Assembly (NCBI RefSeq): GCF_003254275.1
Contig: NZ_QKZK01000003.1
Span: 1 to 56,469 of the forward strand
DNA: 56,469 bases
Direction of reading: 5' to 3'
DNA from: Breznakibacter xylanolyticus
Lineage (GTDB): Bacteria; Bacteroidota; Bacteroidia; Bacteroidales; Marinilabiliaceae
This document shows, one piece after another, positions 41,188 through 50,755 of this stretch. Each line of letters starts with the position of its first letter. Position 1 is the first letter of the stretch. The position numbers were made by a program, and so were the translations under genes. A model generated the notes under the pieces. The model searched no databases. It saw only the letters and a list, made by a program, of their open reading frames with translations, and was not told the origin of the DNA.

Positions 41188-41210
41188 TTCCATTTTGTAA
41201 GATATTGAAG

Positions 41211-41239
41211 GGCTGTCGCTAACCATCGACAGCCTTTTT
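41211..41239 (+). terminator. Terminator after satP
   Basis: GGCTGTCG (41211-41218) and CGACAGCC (41227-41234), loop CTAACCAT, then TTTTT. Confidence 0.88.
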
Positions 41240-41280
41240 CATTTCAAGTAGCCGATGTGCGTTTGGTGTTTGAAATTGGC

Positions 41281-41288
41281 TACTTTTG
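41281..41288 (+). promoter_or_regulatory. -7 promoter element of prmA
   Basis: TACTTTTG matches TAnnTTTG, about 90 bp before the prmA start. A TTTG at 41262 gives a slightly short spacer of 15. Confidence 0.5.
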
Positions 41289-41376
41289 TGCGTTTTCTTA
41301 ATTTTCTATTTTTACAATTCGTTTCTAAAGTGTTTTCCCCATAGAAACGATTTTTCTTTTGTTATTATAACTGTTT

Positions 41377-42219
41377 ATGCCATACACGAAAGTTACGGTG
41401 ACGTTGCGTCCCTATTCCGAAGCGGTTTCCGACATCTTTGTTGCTCAATTGGGTGAGATTGATTACGAGAGTTTTGTTGAAACCGAATCCGGCTTTGAAG
41501 CCTATGTGCAAAGCCCTTTGTTCTCGCGCGAGCGCCTCGAGCAGCAAATCATTCCCGTTGATGGGGTCTCTTTTACTTATGATGTGGAAGAGATACCTGA
41601 CCAGAATTGGAATGAGGAGTGGGAGAAGAATTATTTTCAGCCCATCGTGATTGATGACTTGTGTGTGGTGCGCGGTCCTTTTCATCCCGAGTTCCCGCAC
41701 ATTCCGCATCGTATTGTCATTGAGCCTAAAATGGCTTTCGGAACCGGCCATCACGAAACCACCGGCATGATGCTCAAGCACATTTTGGCCAACGACATGA
41801 CCGGGCTCCGGGTGCTCGATATGGGCTGTGGTACCGGCATCCTGGGCATCCTGGCCTCTATGCGTGGCGCAAGAGAAGTGGTGGGCATTGACATCGACCA
41901 GTGGTCGGTTGACAATACCCTCGAAAACTGTTCGCTCAACCATATTCACAACATGAGTGTTCAACTGGGTGATGCTGCGTCTCTATCCGGCATGCTTCCT
42001 TATGATGTCATTTTGGCTAACATTAACCGCAACATCCTGCTCGAGGATATGGTCAAATATGTAGCGGTGCTGAAGCCCGGTGGTATGTTGATTATGAGTG
42101 GTTTTTATGCCGAAGACTTGCCCTTGATTCAGCAAGAGGCTCAGCGCAACGGGCTCACTTATGTCGATCATCGCGAACAAAACCGTTGGGTGGCGCCTGC
42201 TTTTCTTTTGAAACTATAA
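41377..42219 (+). CDS. prmA: Ribosomal protein L11 methyltransferase
   Basis: A 280-aa methyltransferase that trimethylates ribosomal protein L11. The N-terminal substrate-recognition domain carries DQNWNEEWEKNYFQP. Then come IVIEPKMAFGTGHHETTGMM (the PrmA hallmark), motif I VLDMGCGTGILGILA, EVVGIDIDQWSV, and the NIN motif ILANINRNIL. Length and motif order fit PrmA. It is separated from neighbours by terminators, with a -7 element TACTTTTG upstream. Confidence 0.95.
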   Translation: MPYTKVTVTLRPYSEAVSDIFVAQLGEIDYESFVETESGFEAYVQSPLFSRERLEQQIIPVDGVSFTYDVEEIPDQNWNEEWEKNYFQPIVIDDLCVVRGPFHPEFPHIPHRIVIEPKMAFGTGHHETTGMMLKHILANDMTGLRVLDMGCGTGILGILASMRGAREVVGIDIDQWSVDNTLENCSLNHIHNMSVQLGDAASLSGMLPYDVILANINRNILLEDMVKYVAVLKPGGMLIMSGFYAEDLPLIQQEAQRNGLTYVDHREQNRWVAPAFLLKL

Positions 42220-42245
42220 TCCCAGCGATTTTTTTATATCTTTCC

Positions 42246-42288
42246 ATCACATTGCTTTGTAACTTACAGGGCGATGTGATTTTTTTTT
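42246..42288 (+). terminator. Terminator after prmA
   Basis: ATCACATTGC (42246-42255) pairs with GCGATGTGAT (42271-42280), one wobble, followed by a long T run. Confidence 0.8.
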
Positions 42289-42312
42289 AAACCCCTTGCA
42301 GATTATCTTGAA

Positions 42313-45300
42313 ATGAAGCGATTTATTTTAATGTTTGGGCTGTTGTGCCTCTGTCTTTATCATGCCGATGCTCAGCAGGTTTATCAGTTTAGTGCCAAAT
42401 ACGATGAGTTTCTGGTGCAGTTAAAGGATCGATTTGAATTGACTTCCGAAAAAAAGGAGGTGAAAACTTATATGGATGCCTTTTTGCAATTCTGGTCTTC
42501 GCCCGAACTGCCCGATGCGGCTCGCGATCAGATTATTGCCACGCTCAATTTGCTCAATGTTAAAAAGGCTCAGCCCTATCCGGATTATGACACTTATTTG
42601 TCCACCTATCGGGTTTTTGTGGAAACCAAGCATGATGCCCAAAGTTTTAATGCCTGGCATCAGGCTGTCTCTGATATGATTAAAAAGCCCAGGGTGGCTT
42701 TGCGTACTGTCAATCGGTTGATGGACGTGGCTCGTAATCAGCTGCAAAAGGGGATTATCTATGCGACGCCATCGGTCAGCTGGTCTGCAACACCCGCTTT
42801 TTTCTCTTATCAATACGATGGGGAGCAGCTCAAGGCCGTTTATCCCGGCCCCTTTGAAATGACTTGCAAGGCTTTTAACGACAGCATTACCATCTTTAAT
42901 ACGTCCGGATCTTTTGCGTTGAACGACCTGGTGTGGAAAGCTGACAAAGGTAGTTTGACTTGGGAACGGGCCGGATTTGCCGCCTCGGATGTGTATGCCA
43001 CTCTCGATACATTTCAAATTAAACTGGAGAAACCTTATTTTGAAGCCTCTAATGTGGTGTTTTACAATCGTCAGTTTTTTAGTTTCCCGTTAAAAGGGTC
43101 AATCGAGCATAAGGTGGCCGGGATTAAGACGCCCGAGGATGCTGTTTATCCCAAATTCCGTTCGTCGGGTGAACGCTTCCGCATCGACAACATCCATCCC
43201 AATATGGTTTACGAGGGCGGTTTTTCTCAGCATGGCGCTAAATTTTTGGGATCTGGAACCGATGGTGAACCGGCTCGCATCAATATCGTGCGCAACGACA
43301 CGGTGTTTGTGGAGGCGCGATCTCGTTTTTTTGCCTTGCGTAAAGATTACATCACTTCTACCGATGCCGAGGTCTACATCCGTCTCGACTCGGCATTTAT
43401 CTATCATCCGGGATTGTTGTTTAAGTTTGTGATGAACGACAATGAGTTGCATCTCATTCGTAACGGTGAGGGGTTGGCTCAAAGTCCTTATTTCGATACT
43501 TATCACAACATCAGTCTTGATGTGGAACTCATTCGTTGGCAATTGCATACCAATACCATCAACTTTCAAATGGTGAGCGGTGCTGCTCAGAATTATGCTT
43601 TCTTTGAATCACTCAGTTATTACCGTGAAAATTTTTATAACCAATTGCAGGGAATGGATGCCATTCACCCGCTGCAGGGATTGAAAAACTGCTCTCGTTA
43701 CTTTCATGGTCACCCCTTTACCGCTGCCGATTATGCCAAGTTTTTGGGCATGCCACAACATCAGGTGCGTCAACAGGTGATGAATCTCTCGTTTTTTGGG
43801 TTTATCGGTTACAACGTCGATACCGACATGATTGAGATTCGCGATCGGTTAGAGGATTATTTGCAGTTCCGACTTGGAAAGAAGGATTATGATGTGATCC
43901 GATTCAACTCTACCACCGAAGCGCGTGTGCCCAATGCTCAGCTCGACCTGCAGAACTACGACTTGCGTTTGAACGGCGTTTCGAACATCTCCATTTGTGA
44001 CCATCAAAACGTTGTTTTCTTTCCTCGCGAAGAAAAAATCCTACTCAAGCAAAATCGTAATTTTTCATTTGATGGCAGCATCAATGCCGGGATGCTCAAC
44101 TTTTTTGGGGATGGATTTAAGTTTTCGTACGACAACTTTCGCATCGACATGGAGGTCATCGATTCTATGCGAATGCAAGTGCAAACCGGCGATCTCGATT
44201 ATTTTGGACAACCCCAACTGGCATTTGTTCGCAGCACCATTGCCGATCTCTCCGGGTATTTGCAAATTGATAAGCCAAATAACAAGTCGGGGCGCGAGAA
44301 GAATCCGCAATTCCCGATTCTGAAAAGCGACAAGACTTCGAAGGTGTATTATGAGAAACCTGAGATTTATGACAACGCCTATAAGCACGAGCATTTTTAT
44401 TTTGCACTCGATACATTTACACTTACCAATGTCAATACGCTCAATCGGCAGAATATCAATTTTGCCGGGCAGTTCACGTCGGGCATCTTCCCCGAGTTTA
44501 GGGAGATGCTGACTGTGCGCAACGATTATTCGCTCGGGTTTAAACGCAAGACTCCCGATGATGGCTTCCCTGCCTATGGTGGTAAAGCCAATTATTATCA
44601 GGATATTGATTTGTCAAACAAAGGTTTGCATGGGAATGGAAAACTGACCTATTTGACCTCGACTGCTTATTCCGAGGATTTTCTCTTCTTACCCGATCAG
44701 GTGTTGGCTCAGGTGCATCAGTTTACCATGGAAAAACAGGCCTCGGGCGTGCAGTTTCCCGATGTGTCGGCCAAATATGTCGATATGGATTTTCATCCCT
44801 ATTCGGATGACATGAGCGTCAAATCCCTCGAAGAGAACTTTACCATGTACAACAGTGAAGCGCAGTTGAAGGGATCTATTCAGGTGAAACCCACCGGTCT
44901 GGAGGGGAAAGGAACCTTCTATATGCTTCATGGTAGTTTGGTGTCTCCTGCCTATCAGTTTGGGCATCATACCGTATTGGCCGATTCGTCCGACTTCAAC
45001 CTCTCTACCGGAGGGGTTGAGGGGGTGGCCTTTAATACCACCAACTTGATTTCGAACATTGATTTCGAGACCCGGATGGGGACTTTTACGGCCAAAAATG
45101 CCGGCAATAAAGTCGATTTTACCGAGAACCGTTACATCTCTTACATCGACCGTTTTTCGTGGGACATGGATCGGAACTACATCTATCTGGGTGAAAAAGG
45201 CTCTAAGGGTAACCGTTTTGTTTCGACTCACCGCCGTCAGGATTCTCTCGACTTTTATGCTCCCCTGGCTCGCTACGATGTGGGGCTGAAGATGATTGAG

Positions 45301-46788
45301 GCCGAAGAGGTCAAGAATATCCATGTGGCTGATGTGAATGTGTTCCTCACAAACGGCATCGTGCGCATTCGTCCCGATGCGGTCATGGATCCCCTGGATA
45401 GTACCACCATTGAGTTGAATAACGGTTTGCACAAAATGTACAATGCCAATGTGACCATCGAAGGTAAAAAATCATATAAAGGGCGCGGGTGGTACGATTT
45501 TGTCAATGGGAATGGCAAGGTGTTGCCGATTCGTTTTGATCAAATTAAGGTGGATGATGACGTTCACACAACGGCATCGGGTGTCATCACGCCCAGTAAC
45601 TTTTTTACGTTTGATAAACATTTTGCCTACAAAGGGAAGGTGGCTTTGAATGCCCTCGATACCTTGTTGTCGTTTAACGGGGGCGTGCAGCTGTTGCATC
45701 CTTGTCCCTCCGGCCCCCAGGCATACTTACAGTTCGAAGGTCTCGTTGACCCCCAAAAGATCATGATTCCCGTGGGTGATAAGTTGATGGACGCTGATCG
45801 AAATGATATTTTTGCTGATTTCTTTTTAACCAAGGATTCGGTGCATCTTTATTCTTCGTTCCTCGAGTCGCAAAAGGATTACAGCGATATGTCGGTGCTC
45901 AAAGGGGTTGGCTTTTTGCGTTACAATGCGTCCAACGCCTCGTTTGACATTGCTCCCAAACATCGTCACGAACGTGCGGATACCACCGGAACCATTTTGC
46001 AGTTCCTCGAGTCGGGCTGTAACGTGTATGGTGAGGGGCGTCTGAACATGGCCATCGACCTCGATCAGGTCATGCATCGTGCCGCCGGTACCGTGTTGCA
46101 TCAGCGTGACAAAAATCAAATAACGGTATCATCCTGTTATGGCATCGACTTCTTCTTTAACGAAGAGGTGGTGGAAGCCATCAAGTCGATGTTCTTGAAC
46201 TCAAAAGCTAAAAATTCGTCGCTTTCGGCCGAGACTTTCGAAAAGCGAATGGCCGAAATCATTGGCAGACCTGCTGCGAAGGCCTTGCAGGCCGAGCGTG
46301 CATCGGTTGGCGAAAGCAAGTCTTTGCCCGATTCTGTTGCCGGAATCTTCTCCTTTGCAAATGTGGATTGGACATGGCGAACGGCTTCCAGCTCTTATGT
46401 TGCCAATGGGGTTGCCGACTTGACCTTGATTCGCAAGCAAATGCTCAATCGTCAGGTGACTGTGAAGGCTGAGTTGATGCGCAAACGCAGTGGCAACTCC
46501 ATCGATTTGTACGTGGCTGCTGATGACGAAAAGTGGGTCTATTTCTCTTACAAGGCCGGAATTATGCAGGTGTTAACATCCGACCAGGATTTAAACCTGA
46601 AGATACAAACCATCAAGAGTGAAGAGCGCAAGATGAAAACCCGTATGGGCGAAAAGCAATTCTCCTACATCTTGGCACCCAATAGCAAGGTTGCCCGTTT
46701 CTTGCAGCGCATCGAAAATTTGAACAATGCTCCTGAAGATGAAGATGTGATGGATGCGGTGGACGAAGAGGCTGTCCCTGTGGAATAG
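42313..46788 (+). CDS. Very large exported protein of unknown function
   Basis: A 1491-aa protein with a signal peptide (MKRFILMFGLLCLCLYHADA). The body is almost entirely beta-strand-like, with many blocks of GSI, GKGTF and TF/FT-type alternations (for example GSIQVKPTGLEGKGTFYMLH, LDTFTLTNVNTLNRQNINFA). This suggests a long repetitive beta scaffold in the periplasm or at the outer membrane, reminiscent of TamB/AsmA-like or LptD-like proteins. A helical region (about 35-160) precedes it, and the last ~30 residues are very acidic. No T9SS terminal domain and no named motif were recognised. It is monocistronic, with terminators on both sides. Confidence 0.75.
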   Translation: MKRFILMFGLLCLCLYHADAQQVYQFSAKYDEFLVQLKDRFELTSEKKEVKTYMDAFLQFWSSPELPDAARDQIIATLNLLNVKKAQPYPDYDTYLSTYRVFVETKHDAQSFNAWHQAVSDMIKKPRVALRTVNRLMDVARNQLQKGIIYATPSVSWSATPAFFSYQYDGEQLKAVYPGPFEMTCKAFNDSITIFNTSGSFALNDLVWKADKGSLTWERAGFAASDVYATLDTFQIKLEKPYFEASNVVFYNRQFFSFPLKGSIEHKVAGIKTPEDAVYPKFRSSGERFRIDNIHPNMVYEGGFSQHGAKFLGSGTDGEPARINIVRNDTVFVEARSRFFALRKDYITSTDAEVYIRLDSAFIYHPGLLFKFVMNDNELHLIRNGEGLAQSPYFDTYHNISLDVELIRWQLHTNTINFQMVSGAAQNYAFFESLSYYRENFYNQLQGMDAIHPLQGLKNCSRYFHGHPFTAADYAKFLGMPQHQVRQQVMNLSFFGFIGYNVDTDMIEIRDRLEDYLQFRLGKKDYDVIRFNSTTEARVPNAQLDLQNYDLRLNGVSNISICDHQNVVFFPREEKILLKQNRNFSFDGSINAGMLNFFGDGFKFSYDNFRIDMEVIDSMRMQVQTGDLDYFGQPQLAFVRSTIADLSGYLQIDKPNNKSGREKNPQFPILKSDKTSKVYYEKPEIYDNAYKHEHFYFALDTFTLTNVNTLNRQNINFAGQFTSGIFPEFREMLTVRNDYSLGFKRKTPDDGFPAYGGKANYYQDIDLSNKGLHGNGKLTYLTSTAYSEDFLFLPDQVLAQVHQFTMEKQASGVQFPDVSAKYVDMDFHPYSDDMSVKSLEENFTMYNSEAQLKGSIQVKPTGLEGKGTFYMLHGSLVSPAYQFGHHTVLADSSDFNLSTGGVEGVAFNTTNLISNIDFETRMGTFTAKNAGNKVDFTENRYISYIDRFSWDMDRNYIYLGEKGSKGNRFVSTHRRQDSLDFYAPLARYDVGLKMIEAEEVKNIHVADVNVFLTNGIVRIRPDAVMDPLDSTTIELNNGLHKMYNANVTIEGKKSYKGRGWYDFVNGNGKVLPIRFDQIKVDDDVHTTASGVITPSNFFTFDKHFAYKGKVALNALDTLLSFNGGVQLLHPCPSGPQAYLQFEGLVDPQKIMIPVGDKLMDADRNDIFADFFLTKDSVHLYSSFLESQKDYSDMSVLKGVGFLRYNASNASFDIAPKHRHERADTTGTILQFLESGCNVYGEGRLNMAIDLDQVMHRAAGTVLHQRDKNQITVSSCYGIDFFFNEEVVEAIKSMFLNSKAKNSSLSAETFEKRMAEIIGRPAAKALQAERASVGESKSLPDSVAGIFSFANVDWTWRTASSSYVANGVADLTLIRKQMLNRQVTVKAELMRKRSGNSIDLYVAADDEKWVYFSYKAGIMQVLTSDQDLNLKIQTIKSEERKMKTRMGEKQFSYILAPNSKVARFLQRIENLNNAPEDEDVMDAVDEEAVPVE

Positions 46789-46807
46789 TTTGCATCCAAA
46801 TTTTTAC

Positions 46808-46850
46808 AACCCCCTTCGTTCTTGTTTTGTCTGCCGGAGGGGGTTTGTTT
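46808..46850 (+). terminator. Terminator after the 1491-aa gene
   Basis: AACCCCCT (46808-46815) pairs with AGGGGGTT (46838-46845), followed by T-rich DNA. Confidence 0.75.
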
Positions 46851-46962
46851 TTTGTTTTGTATGGAATGATATCATTGTTTTGTGATGTATTTTCCGCATA
46901 ATTAACCATTTTTGGCGTTTATTGTCCTATGCATCATTTTTGGTGCGTTTTTTATTGAACGA

Positions 46963-47679
46963 ATGGAGAAATTAACGGTTGTTGTTCCTGCTTATAACGA
47001 AGCGGCTACCATACATCTGATTCTTGACAGGGTCAGATCGGTTGAGTTAATCAATGGGATTTAAAAAGAAGTGATTGTTGTAAATGATTGTTCTTCCGAC
47101 CAAACTGAACAGGTCATGAAGGCGTATATGCAGCAATATCCAGATGCCGGCATCAAGCATTTTACCCATGAACGGAATATGGGCAAGGGCGCTGCCATTC
47201 ATACTGGCATTGCGAATGCCACAGGTGACTATCTGATTGTTCAGGATGCTGATTTGGAATACGATCCCGAGGAATTCAATGATTTACTCAGGCCGGTGCT
47301 CAAAGGCGTGGCCGATGTGGTATATGGTTCACGGATTATGGGGAGTAACCCCCACCGCATTCTTTTCTTTTGGCACACCATTGGCAATCGTTTCCTGACA
47401 TTCATTTCAAACATGTTCACCAATTTGAATCTCACCGACATGGAGACCTGCTATAAGTTGTTTAAAACGTCTATGGTGCAATCGCTTCATTTGAAGGAGA
47501 AACGATTCGGTTTTGAGCCCGAGGTGACCGCTAAAATCTCTCGCATTCCCGGTGTTCGTATTTATGAAGTGGGCATTTCATATTATGGTCGTACTTTTGA
47601 TGAAGGTAAAAAAATCAATTGGAAGGATGGCGTGCGTGCCATTTATTGCATCCTCAAGTACAATCTGTTTTGTAGATGA
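46963..47679 (+). pseudogene. Family 2 glycosyltransferase (polyprenyl-phosphate sugar synthase-like), broken by one nonsense codon
   Basis: Read from the ATG at 46963 the frame gives MEKLTVVVPAYNEAATIHLI, the standard GT2 opening, then LDRVRSVELINGI and a TAA at 47062-47064. The same frame continues with KEVIVVNDCSSDQTEQVMKA through DAD (LIVQDADLEYDPEE), YGSRIMGS, TDMETCYKLFK and FEPEVTAKIS to a stop at 47679. Both halves are well conserved and the stop replaces one codon, commonly Glu or Gln in relatives. The downstream half could start at GTG 47071 but would lack the nucleotide-binding strand. A sequencing error or a recent loss could explain it. Confidence 0.8.
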
Positions 47680-48144
47680 GGTGTGTATGACATTTCTATG
47701 GTCAGATGTTGGTAAAAGAAAAGACGATGTTTTGCCAAAATGATCATTGGTAGCTGTTGTTTTAACTGTGAAATATATTGGCTTTATGTCGAATACTATG
47801 GGTAAACAAAACATGGAAGCACGAAATCAAACAAGGTAACTGAGCCGCCTTCGGAAAATGGCGTTAAGAAAATCATAGGCCTGAGCGTTAAAAAAGATGC
47901 GCTGTTTGAGCTTGCGAGTTCGCAGATTTTAGTGAAGGCCTATGATTTTTAGCAATTTTACGTTAGCGGCGGCCTTTTTTGCTTACTTTTTGGGGCTGTA
48001 GCCAAAAAGTAAGAGCCCGCCCGGCTCGAGGGCACGAAATATTGGTGTGAGTAAATACATACCTATGATTACCCACACAAATCAGAATAGAACCAATATG
48101 TTCAAATCCTCCTTTGGTGGATGAGGAGACTTTTTTATGAACCA
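47680..48144. other. Non-coding region with large hairpins
   Basis: 465 bp separate the broken glycosyltransferase from the next genes. It holds the structured element at 47845-48013. A 60-codon minus-strand frame over the region is an artefact of the repeat. No gene recognised. Confidence 0.55.
47845..48013. repeat. Nested inverted-repeat element
   Basis: AAAATCATAGGCC (47869-47881) pairs perfectly with GGCCTATGATTTT (47937-47949), enclosed by GCCGCC/GGCGGC-type outer arms (near 47845 and 47967). It is followed by a second perfect hairpin CTTACTTTTTGG/CCAAAAAGTAAG (47982-48013). It could be a mobile repeat or a structured RNA. Similar hairpins with the CTTACTTTTTGG arm are frequent in Bacteroidetes intergenic DNA. 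Confidence 0.6.
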
Positions 48145-48540
48145 ATGAAGAAAACCGAATTATTCGTTTGGATATTGTTGATCGTTATTGCGATGTGCGT
48201 GCTTGGTCTCCGCATCAGCTGTCAATCCAACGCCATTGACGAATTAGAAAAAGTATCCTCGGGAATCCAACCTCGCATCACTCCTGCGTCATATTTGTAT
48301 TATGTTTCAAATAACGCATCGCCCGAATTGTATTACAAAACACAGTTCTCATTGATTCCTGCGCGTGTGGTCAAAAAAAAGAATTGGATGGAGATTCCTG
48401 CCGATAGTTCCATTTTGCTGGTCATCGATCGCAAAATGGCTTTGCCCGATACCTTGTCCGATTTCTTGTTCGCCCAACGACGTGTTTTTTGTGCCGATAG
48501 TGTGCCGAATTATTCAATGACTTTAATGGTTTCAAGATGA
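48145..48540 (+). CDS. Unknown single-pass membrane protein of a glycosyltransferase operon
   Basis: A 131-aa protein with one N-terminal membrane anchor (LFVWILLIVIAMCVLGLRI). An extracytoplasmic domain follows with ISCQSNAIDELEKVSSGIQP and WMEIPADSSILLVID. The start at 48145 (MKKTELFVW) is chosen over an upstream ATG at 48121. It overlaps the next gene by 4 bp (ATGA). It may assist the GT-C transferase, or resemble the small soluble half of membrane glycosyltransferases; no family name recognised. Confidence 0.65.
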   Translation: MKKTELFVWILLIVIAMCVLGLRISCQSNAIDELEKVSSGIQPRITPASYLYYVSNNASPELYYKTQFSLIPARVVKKKNWMEIPADSSILLVIDRKMALPDTLSDFLFAQRRVFCADSVPNYSMTLMVSR

Positions 48541-49859
48541 TCATTCTGGTTGCTTTGTTCTTGTGGTGGATGGTGGCTTTTGGCGGCTTCTGTCGTTATT
48601 CATCGTTTAAAAATGTGATTTTAAACGGGGTGCTCTCGTTATGGATGACTGGTGCCTTGGCTTCATTTCTTTTCTTCTTCTCACTGATTGGGCATGTCAA
48701 TTTTATGGTGTTTCAGTGGTCTCTGTTGCTTTTGGGTGGCGGATGCCTGGCATTTTTGTGGCGGCGACATTGGTTTTCGTTAAAGGAAATTCCACTCGGA
48801 ATGGGATTGACCGCGCTTCAGACGCGTCTGCTCATGGCCATGCTTCTTGTGTTTACCATCTTGTTCTCGGTGGGAGCCGATCGTTGGGGGGAATGGGATG
48901 CCTGGGCTATATGGATGTTACATGCTAAATTCCTGTTGTTTGAGAACCATTTCACCAATCTCTTCACCAATGATATATTTTTCACCCACCCCGATTACCC
49001 GCTGATGCTTTCATCGCTCATTGCCTTTGTTTGGAAATCATTGGGTCACTCGTCGCCTGTGGTGCCTTTGGTGGTGGCTTATGTGACTGGGCTGTCATTG
49101 TTGTTGGGCATGGCGGCCTCTCTGTTTGAGTTGACATATCGCAAGCTTGGTTTGGCGATTGTTTTTGTTTTTACGTTTTCCAACCTCTTGTTTTCGTTTA
49201 GTCATTCTCAGTATGCCGATACGCTGTTGAGCCTTTTTATCGTGTGCTCATTTGTCTTTTACCATCACCGAAATACAGGTAATGCTGCATTGTTGCCGTT
49301 GATGGCCGGTTTTTTTGCCGCCTCTGCTGGGTGGGTGAAAAATGAAGGGTTGTTGTTTTTTGGCTTGTTTTCCTGCTTTTATCTGGTTTATAACGTGAAG
49401 CATTTCAGGCGTATTCTTCTTTATGGTGTTGGTGCTTTACTGCCCTTGGTGGTCATATTCATTTTCAAAATGGGGTATGCTCCGGCCAATGATATTGTGG
49501 CATCGGATGCGGATGGATATGTCGCAAAACTCACAGATGTGTCCCGTTATTTGGTGGTGGGGGAGTATTATTATAAGAATTTACTTTCAGGCTCTCAATT
49601 GCTGTTGTTGCTCGTGGTGGGTGCGGTGTTTGCTTTCCGGTGGTATCGTGAAATGCCGTTGTGGGTCGGGGGTGCCATGTTGGCCGGGTATTTTGGCATT
49701 TACATCCTGAGTCCTTATGGGCTCGATTGGCATTTGGGGACTTCATTCAATCGCTTAATGCACCATCTAACGCCATTTTTAATCTATTCTGCTTTTGTGT
49801 GCATCGGACAGCACACCAATTTTGAAACACTCTGCGTTCGTCTCGACTCAAAGCAATAA
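48537..49859 (+). CDS. GT-C-type membrane glycosyltransferase (ArnT/PMT-like)
   Basis: A 440-aa integral membrane protein with about 11 hydrophobic segments. The first periplasmic loop holds GADRWGEWDAWAIWMLHAKF, with the Asp typical of GT-C catalytic loops. It continues HPDYPLMLSSLIAFVWKSLG, resembling the lipid-linked-sugar-using ArnT/GT83 superfamily. Such enzymes transfer a sugar from a polyprenyl-phosphate donor. The nearby GT2-type synthase that would make that donor is disrupted (46963-47679), which makes a functional link plausible. It starts inside the stop of the preceding gene (ATGA). Confidence 0.75.
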   Translation: MIILVALFLWWMVAFGGFCRYSSFKNVILNGVLSLWMTGALASFLFFFSLIGHVNFMVFQWSLLLLGGGCLAFLWRRHWFSLKEIPLGMGLTALQTRLLMAMLLVFTILFSVGADRWGEWDAWAIWMLHAKFLLFENHFTNLFTNDIFFTHPDYPLMLSSLIAFVWKSLGHSSPVVPLVVAYVTGLSLLLGMAASLFELTYRKLGLAIVFVFTFSNLLFSFSHSQYADTLLSLFIVCSFVFYHHRNTGNAALLPLMAGFFAASAGWVKNEGLLFFGLFSCFYLVYNVKHFRRILLYGVGALLPLVVIFIFKMGYAPANDIVASDADGYVAKLTDVSRYLVVGEYYYKNLLSGSQLLLLLVVGAVFAFRWYREMPLWVGGAMLAGYFGIYILSPYGLDWHLGTSFNRLMHHLTPFLIYSAFVCIGQHTNFETLCVRLDSKQ

Positions 49860-50755
49860 GTCGGTTAATGGAAGTGCCTGTGTGAGGTCTTTGCAGTTCC
49901 CTATTTTTTTAACCACCAAGTCGCAAAGACCACCCAAAGAGCACTAAGAATAAAAACTTCGCGCCCTTTGCGGTTCACTTCTTCTTTTTTTTACCGCCAA
50001 GTCGCAAAGATCACGCAAAGAGCGCTAAGAATAAAAAGCTTCGCGTTCCTTACATTACATTCCTCTTTTCAGTTATCTCCTATCTTGTTTATAAGCAAAA
50101 CGTTGCAGGTTAACTCAGCGCCTTAGAGCCTCAGCGTTTTATCCTACTCAGTGTCCTTTGCGTTTTTTCCTTCGCGCCCTTTGCGGTTCCCTATTTTTTT
50201 TACCGCCAAGTCGCAAAGACCACGCAAAGAACGCTAAGAATAAAAAGCTTCGCATTCCTTACATTACATTACATTTCTCTTTTTAGTTGTCTGCTATCTT
50301 GCTTATAAGCAAAACGTTGCAGGTTAACTCAGCGCCTTCGCGCCTCAGCGTTTAATCCTACTCAGTGTCCTTTGCGTTTTTTCCTTCGCGCCCTTTGCGG
50401 TTCCCTATTTTTTTAACCGCCAAGTCGCAAAGATCACGCAAAGAGCGCTAAGAATAAAAAGCTTCGCATTCCTTACATTACATTTCTCTTTTTAGTTGTC
50501 TGCTATCTTGCTTATAAACAAAACGTTGCAGGTTAACTCAGCGCCTTCGCGCCTCAGCGTTTAATCCTACTCAGTGTCCTTTGCGTTTTTTCCTTCGCGC
50601 CCTTTGCGGTTCCCTATTTTTTTTTACCGCCAAGTCGCAAAGACCACGCAAAGAACGCCAAGAATAAAAACTTTGTGCTCTTCGTGTTCCTGCCTTCGCG
50701 CTTTCTTCGGTAGATTTTTCTCCGTGCCTCCGTGTTTTGATGATATACCCAAAAT
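49860..50755. other. Large non-coding block containing tandem repeats
   Basis: About 896 bp between convergent genes, mostly the ~210-bp tandem array described separately. No gene recognised. Open frames across it are shared by every repeat copy and are artefacts. Confidence 0.6.
49912..50700. repeat. Tandem ~210-bp repeat array
   Basis: Copies are marked by accgccaagtcgcaaaga, starting at 49912 (a degenerate, short first copy), 49993, 50202, 50416 and 50626 (partial). The full units are 209-214 bp. Each contains aacgttgcaggttaactc, cagcgccttcgcgcctcag and cctttgcgttttttcc in the same order. Neighbouring units differ at only a few bases, so duplication is recent. The words match the dispersed repeat at 23.2 kb and the right edge. 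There are no inverted ends or target duplications obvious by eye. Confidence 0.85.

Noticed and set aside
47071-47679. Intact glycosyltransferase starting at GTG 47071
   Set aside because: It would lack the first beta strand with VVVPAYNE, which is present in frame upstream of the TAA; better read as one broken gene.
48121-48144. Upstream ATG for the single-pass protein
   Set aside because: The hydrophobic anchor follows the later ATG (48145) more naturally, and the extra residues have no support.
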